Shown: in pieces, positions 59,243-64,000 of the stretch
Layout: every line of letters begins with the position of its first letter
Position numbering within the stretch: position 1 is the first letter of the stretch
From: Aphrophora alni
Taxonomy: Eukaryota; Arthropoda; Insecta; Hemiptera; Aphrophoridae
NCBI GenBank assembly: GCA_963513935.1
Contig: OY740765.1
Location: 123,819,362-123,883,361 of the forward strand
Length of the DNA stretch: 64,000 bases
Direction of reading: 5' to 3'
The notes under the pieces: model-generated
What the model was told of the DNA's origin: nothing
The model's database searches: none
Seen by the model: the letters and a program-made list of their open reading frames with translations, nothing else
Translations under genes and position numbers: made by a program

Positions 59243-59543
59243 GGGTCTCTAAGTTCATCCTACCCAACATAGCGACCAATCGAATTGTGAACGTTACGTT
59301 AATAATTACACCGGAAATGTCACGAAATGTACAACTAGCTTTTGAGTCCAGATTCTATTTTTGCCAAGAAGTAAATGGTAGCCATTTCGACAACTTAATC
59401 TGAGCTAAAAAAACAAGGTAAGGCTCTTACCATCATTTTACCAACATAGAGCAATTTGTAATGTAATAAAAACAACCGGAGTTTGTAGGTTAACATTCAC
59501 AATTCGATTGGTCGCTATGTTGGATAGGATGAACTTAGAGACC
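59243..59543. mobile_element. Palindromic MITE nested in left arm
   Basis: Inverted ends GGTCTCTAAGTTCATCCTAC with CCAACATAGCGACCAATCGA follow for about 60 bp on both sides. Its removal restores continuity between the two halves of the left arm as judged against the uninterrupted right arm. Confidence 0.85.
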
Positions 59544-60353
59544 TCTATAATACTAGCAAAACGGGAGTGCTGATGGAGGCCAGACCGCACTCACACAAGC
59601 GCAGGGGATTAGGATCGGCCGTATTTCCGCTCCGTTAAGTCCCCTACTATACTTGACCAATCAAAATATAATTTTGTTTATTTGTAATTTTCTTTTGATT
59701 TGTTTAGTATTTTTGAACTCTATAAATTATAACAAGAAAAATGATACCAAAATACGTATATTTACTATAAATTGTACCTTGTTTGGTATCATTTTTCACA
59801 TTCCACGTAATCCAATAATATATCAATCCACAAGCTTTTCAGGTTTATTAAAACTCAAACTTATAATGTAATCGCATTATAATTTATTGTTCAAATATAC
59901 TCAAATATTATTTAAATAATATATACACTCAAATTATATTTACAAGTATAATTTACAAATAATGTTCACATTATTTATAATAATACATTAATAAAACCAG
60001 ACTACATAAAATAAATGTTTCAGACTACAGAGGAGGTTATAAGGATGTGTTACGCTGTTTTGAAAGACGAAATGAACAGTATAAATTAAAATTAGTAAAC
60101 AAAAATTAAGGTTAAAATATATCAACAATCTCCGATGTTAGCCTCGTACTTTGCTATCATTGTTTTGTGATCTAAAGTCTACTAGAGTAGCCTAAATATT
60201 CATACTTTGTTTGGTATCATTTTTCATGAAATTTTATGTAGAATCTGTATACATAATTAATTTTTAAATAAAATTAAGTATAACAAAATTAATGTTCGAT
60301 AGACTGAAGTACACTAGGTGACTCATAGGGTTGGAAGGAAGGACGGTCCAAAT

Positions 60354-60917
60354 GGTTGTACGTAAATCGCGCCCAGTGAAAATAGCGCCCAATGAGGAAT
60401 GAGTGCAAATCGCGCCCGGTCTAGAAATCGTCTACCTGTCGAGACATACCTGCCACATGAGTCACACTTCCACCAGCTGTGGCGTAGTTTTGCATTCCAA
60501 TGTTTGGCCCTTCGATTACAGCCTACCCCAGAGTATAACACCTGAACAATGCTTTGGGAATTCCTTCTACCAACCCAAACCTAACATAACCTAACCTAAC
60601 CTAACCTAACCTAATCTAACCTAACCTAAATGTCGAAAGATTACTTTTGTCATTTAACCAGTCCACAGCCTGAATAAAGTGTGATGGGAATCAGTTTATT
60701 TGTTTAACTTCTATATAAATATCCCGTTGCAGCAAACTTGGGCACTCAAAAATGTTCATGAAAAACATCGAATCATTTACTTAGGGGTTTTATATTTTCA
60801 CATAATATTATGGTGGAACTTTTTGAACATTTCGAAGGACTTCCGTTTTAGCAAAAAATACTCCAGGTAGAGACTGTGCTGGGCGCGATTTTCACTGGGC
60901 GCGATTTACAGGACACC
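60354..60917. mobile_element. MULE-like miniature element, 9-bp target duplication
   Basis: Flanks GGTCCAAAT at 60345-60353 and 60918-60926 are identical. Terminal inverted repeats: GGTTGTACGTAAATCGCGCC / GGTGTCCTGTAAATCGCGCC, continuing CAGTGAAAAT[AC]GCGCCCA. A 9-bp duplication and GG start fit Mutator-like elements. It carries AATCGCGCCC again at 60407 and a CCTAA tract at 60584-60629. Confidence 0.8.
60584..60629. repeat. (CCTAA)n telomere-like tract
   Basis: About nine CCTAA-type units with ATAACCT and AATCTAACC variants, identical in unit to the insect telomere repeat TTAGG. Internal to a transposable element, so not a chromosome end. Confidence 0.9.
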
Positions 60918-61499
60918 GGTCCAAATTCCTTGCGCGCAGAGTGTGAGTGTGAGGGTGCGTGCGATGGGACTTGACCTGGCCTCCATCGGTGCTCCCGCTT
61001 TGCTATTACTATAGTTTGCGTCATTATTCTTATTTTTAAAAGGCCTTAAAATGAGGCATCACTCAATAGGGGTTGCAGTTTAAAATTCTTGACTTACCCA
61101 CAAACTACCCTATTTTGGGGGTGAGGGTTGAAAATGTTGATACTTCAAAAAACTCTTCCTTTGGTTATCTAAACTTTACCCAAAGCAAATCTGTCTATTT
61201 CCATTAATAAAAAAAATAGTAGGGGGGCGGGACTTTTAGGACACTTGGTATATACAGTATATATTTATTTATTTATCGTATATCAAACAGGGTGTCCACT
61301 CAAATCAAAATCCAAAATTCAAGGTTTTCAAAGCTTATATATTTGAAATTCAAGTACATTTGGTCGGTATATGTTCATCAATAAAACATACCTTTTTTTA
61401 AGTTCTGAATCGCTAACATTGTTTTTTTCAAACACTAGATTTAATAAATCATTAAATTACTTTGACAAAGTAGTTTAAAACAAATATAAACATCGCGAA

Positions 61500-61501
<2 letters not shown>

Positions 61502-61562
<61 letters not shown>
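61502..61562. repeat. (TA)n microsatellite
   Basis: A pure TA tract. Confidence 0.97.
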
Positions 61563-61564
<2 letters not shown>

Positions 61565-61567
<3 letters not shown>

Positions 61568-62740
61568 TATGAAACATTAAACAACCCTCGTTCTCAAATG
61601 GACAGATGAAACTAACTTACACGACTAAAACAAAACAAGAAAATAGGCCTATATAAATAGGTCTAGTCAAAAATACTAATATGCTACTAATAAACCAATG
61701 TGAGTAGGCTAAGTCAAAAAATTTAAATCTAAATGAAATTAAAAACCTTGAAATAACAAAACAACATAAAAGTCCTAAATCAACACCACAAACACAGGTA
61801 AATAACACTAATACAAGAAAGGAAGGATTGCCAAAAAACAAGCCACGAAACAACTATTTATATAGGACTATATTCTAGTTTTGATTTACTCATGTAGGTT
61901 AGTTTTAACTCTTCATTTGATAACTGGAGTTGACTTATACTCCTGAAAATTTCGTATATAAATTCTATACACAAATGACAGCAAATGTTCGTAATAATAG
62001 TATTCTTTGTAACAATATGAACCCATCTTTAATAAATAATTTTTTATAATGTATTTGATTATTTATTTTTGTTGTTTATTATTCTTCAATTTCTTTACGG
62101 TTACTTGTTTATATCATTATCAGAAGTTTTTAGGCTTTGCTAAGTCTCAAAGTTTGACATTTTCAAACTAAGTTTATACATGGCGGTTAACTAAATTTCC
62201 AGTCTAAAACAATTACAATTTTCCATAAAAACAATAATAATTATCCTAATCATAAATCAATCTATGGGAAAATAAATGTTCGTCAATGGGAGGTTGTTGA
62301 CTATTATAGTTTTAGTCTTCTGGTTACGTTACCAATGTCCTATTGCTATCCTAAAACATTCTCGTTAAACCAGCTTTTGGTTTTTAGTATTCAATGTATG
62401 AATGTATTATACATTCAGATAATTTCTCTTTTTTTTTTTACACGAATTTGGTTGAAACATAAAATAAAGTACTAAGCTAGGCTCTATTGAGAGAGTTATC
62501 ATTGTCATCAAGCCATAATTAAGCCACCAAACTTAATATAATTGCTATATTTGTCGTTAACCAGATATTTTTTGACAACGCTAGATAGTTTTCAAGTCTG
62601 AACCACAATATTTGTACACTGCCAACTTCGCACACCGGTTTGGGTAATTAATGTTCACATTTCACTAAAATATCTTTTATTCTTAGAAGCAACACTTAAA
62701 TAAAATTTGATCAAAATCGTTAGAGTCGATATTGAGTGTC
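61565..62740. other. AT-rich spacer
   Basis: No gene seen. The 78-codon minus-strand frame at 61617-61853 is hydrophobic and has no recognisable motif. Confidence 0.4.
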
Positions 62741-62743
62741 GTA

Positions 62744-62755
62744 ATTGTGTGTGTG

Positions 62756-62827
<72 letters not shown>
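62744..62827. repeat. (GT)n microsatellite
   Basis: A GT tract with one TT interruption near 62755. Confidence 0.98.
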
Positions 62828-62829
<2 letters not shown>

Positions 62830-62832
<3 letters not shown>

Positions 62833-63870
62833 TTGCTTTTAGCAGCTACCGTACCCTCAAAATTTTAATATTACACCGAAACTAGTTTTCAGAACTAACG
62901 ATCAGTTTATTTATAACAAATTGACGTTAACCCATTGACGATCTCTGTTCATGACATATGTATTGCAATAGGCTTAGTCATTTTCAGTAGTTCGATTAAT
63001 CGACAGCTTTGATGCTTCCTGGTTAACATGGTGTTTCAACTGCTGTTCTTGGCCTCAAACACGTTTTTTTTTTCCAATTTCATCAGCAACAGTGTCCACT
63101 AATCACGATGTAGGTCACTATTCAGAATATATCATATGGAGCGTTGACTATATCATTCGCAGTATTTTATTTTGAAAAAAACGGAATAAATTGTGCGATA
63201 ATGTCTTTAGCTACCATTGGACCTAATAATTTTCAAGCAGTTTTTATACCTATAAAAAATTAAATTTTAAACGCATCCCATTCCGTACACACCATCATAA
63301 AAAAAAAACAACAACTTGAAGTGCCAAAATATCCTCAAATAACAAAATTAAAATTTCACTTGTGTTCACAAGTTTTGGCTGAGGATCAAAACTGGTACAT
63401 CTACAAAAATACGATATCTATATTTTGACCTATCACAAAACTTTTTTTTATACTACGTATGTTCTGGAAAATTTAATTTAAATTATTCTCACAGTCAAAA
63501 ATTCACTCAGATTAAAGCGGGGGGGATAATAAAGTGTCGGAATGAGTTTCTGCATGTTAGAAATAATAAATTATGACTAAATTAAATTAAATCGTTACGA
63601 AATGCTTACGTGCAATTATCAACGTCTTTGATGGCGTTTTGAACAAACAAAATCACCTCGTGTTATACTGGGTTATTGAATTCCTGGTACGGTAACATTG
63701 AATCACTCTATGTTTATACTAACTAATTATGACGAATAATTAATGCTGACAAATTTATTTCTAACAAGGCTCGTAGTTTGTTACGTAGAAAATAACAGCG
63801 TCTTGTTGGTAGGAAAATGGTACGAATTCTCTCTATCAAAAATTTCGTAAAGCTGATTTTTACTTTTTCA
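62830..63870. other. Spacer
   Basis: No feature recognised. Confidence 0.4.
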
Positions 63871-63874
63871 AATA

Positions 63875-64000
63875 TAAGTAGTAAAGTTATGCGATCGCTC
63901 TAAAAATCGATGTAGAATTTTTTGCGAATATATCTATTTTTGGTCCCGTAAGTTCAAAAAAGATGTTCTAGGAATGATATCTCTCCGTCTATCCGGCGTC
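63875..64000 (+). repeat. GATCGC/ATCGATG repeat, copy 3 (cut by window edge)
   Basis: GTTATGCGATCGCTCTAAAA, ATCGATGTAGAATTTTTTGC, GAATATATCTATTTTTGGTC and AAGTTCAAAAAAGATGTTCT follow the order of copies at 11.73 and 18.89 kb but are clearly more diverged. Confidence 0.5.

Larger units (their letters stand above)
59003..61248. mobile_element. Long-TIR element with two nested insertions
   Basis: The ends CCAAGTGTCCTAAAAGTCCC and its inverse are flanked by TA (59001-59002, 61249-61250). The left arm 59003-59240 plus 59544-59620 pairs with the right arm 60930-61248, so the arms are about 310 bp. A 300-bp palindromic element splits the left arm and a 564-bp MULE-like miniature lies between the arms. 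No transposase. Layout and G/C-rich blocks recall the transposon end at 6.6 kb. Confidence 0.8.

Noticed and set aside
60584..60629. CCTAA repeats as a telomere
   Set aside because: Short, internal, and inside a transposable element with target duplication.
61617..61853. 78-codon hydrophobic minus-strand frame
   Set aside because: Its Phe/Leu/Val-rich reading is expected from AT-rich sequence; no start context, signal-peptide layout or splice sites.

Overview
This window looks like a piece of an AT-rich, repeat-dense insect nuclear genome, possibly hemipteran (the order is inference). Supporting signs are GGTTA/CCTAA tracts of the insect telomere type inside mobile elements, Jockey-type and other non-LTR retrotransposons, Tc1/mariner-like and MULE transposons, many short palindromic elements, and long (TC)n, (GA)n, (TA)n, (GT)n and (TAA)n microsatellites. 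I see no prokaryotic gene, operon, CRISPR array or intact rRNA. Most short open frames are chance or microsatellite readings.

Layout. 0-12 kb: microsatellites, a pogo-like and a Tc1/mariner-like remnant side by side (3.67-4.88 kb), a second transposase fragment (6.6-7.0 kb), the first two copies of a SINE-like family, and a degenerate minisatellite (10.9-11.3 kb). 12.18-17.15 kb: an almost full-length but broken non-LTR retrotransposon, with an L1-type ORF1 and an endonuclease plus reverse transcriptase, sitting in a 142-bp tandem repeat and flanked by a 41-bp duplication. 18-19 kb: fold-back repeats. 22.8-24.4 kb (minus): a decayed gene with two successive Ulp1-like (C48) protease domains followed by the C-terminal end of a PIF1-like helicase. 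25.3-25.9 kb (minus): the RNase H and zinc-knuckle tail of another LINE. 29.0-30.5 kb: a MULE transposase relic between inverted repeats. 31.9-33.2 kb: a long-terminal-inverted-repeat element. 36-36.9 kb: a minisatellite with alternating 91 and 99 bp spacings. 44.6-45.2 kb: a hAT-like miniature element. 45.5-48.4 kb: a Jockey-type LINE with a poly(A) tail. 58.1-61.3 kb: nested inverted-repeat elements.

The one convincing host gene lies on the minus strand from about 56.1 kb to 38.3 kb. I assembled it from splice signals: coding exons of 367 (ATG-starting), 121, 77, 43, 139, 74 and 22 nt join with consistent reading phase (1, 2, 1, 2, 0, 2, stop) and have good donors and acceptors, giving about 280 residues. 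The product has an acidic Ser/Asp/Glu/Asn-rich disordered N-terminus, a basic Arg-rich segment, an acidic segment with a VDLT motif resembling SUMO-interacting motifs, and a charged C-terminal part. I do not recognise the family. Its introns hold the Jockey and hAT-like elements, a SINE-like copy and palindromes.

Several recurrent patterns cut across the window: a roughly 250-bp SINE-like family (six copies); a CTGANGAT-hairpin-GAAAC motif resembling the hammerhead core of Penelope-like elements (about five copies); a GATCGCAAAA/TCTGTCTGTATG repeat; and an AGGCACTCAAAAGGT minisatellite at two loci in opposite orientation. Boundaries of repeats are read by eye and are approximate unless a target duplication is given.
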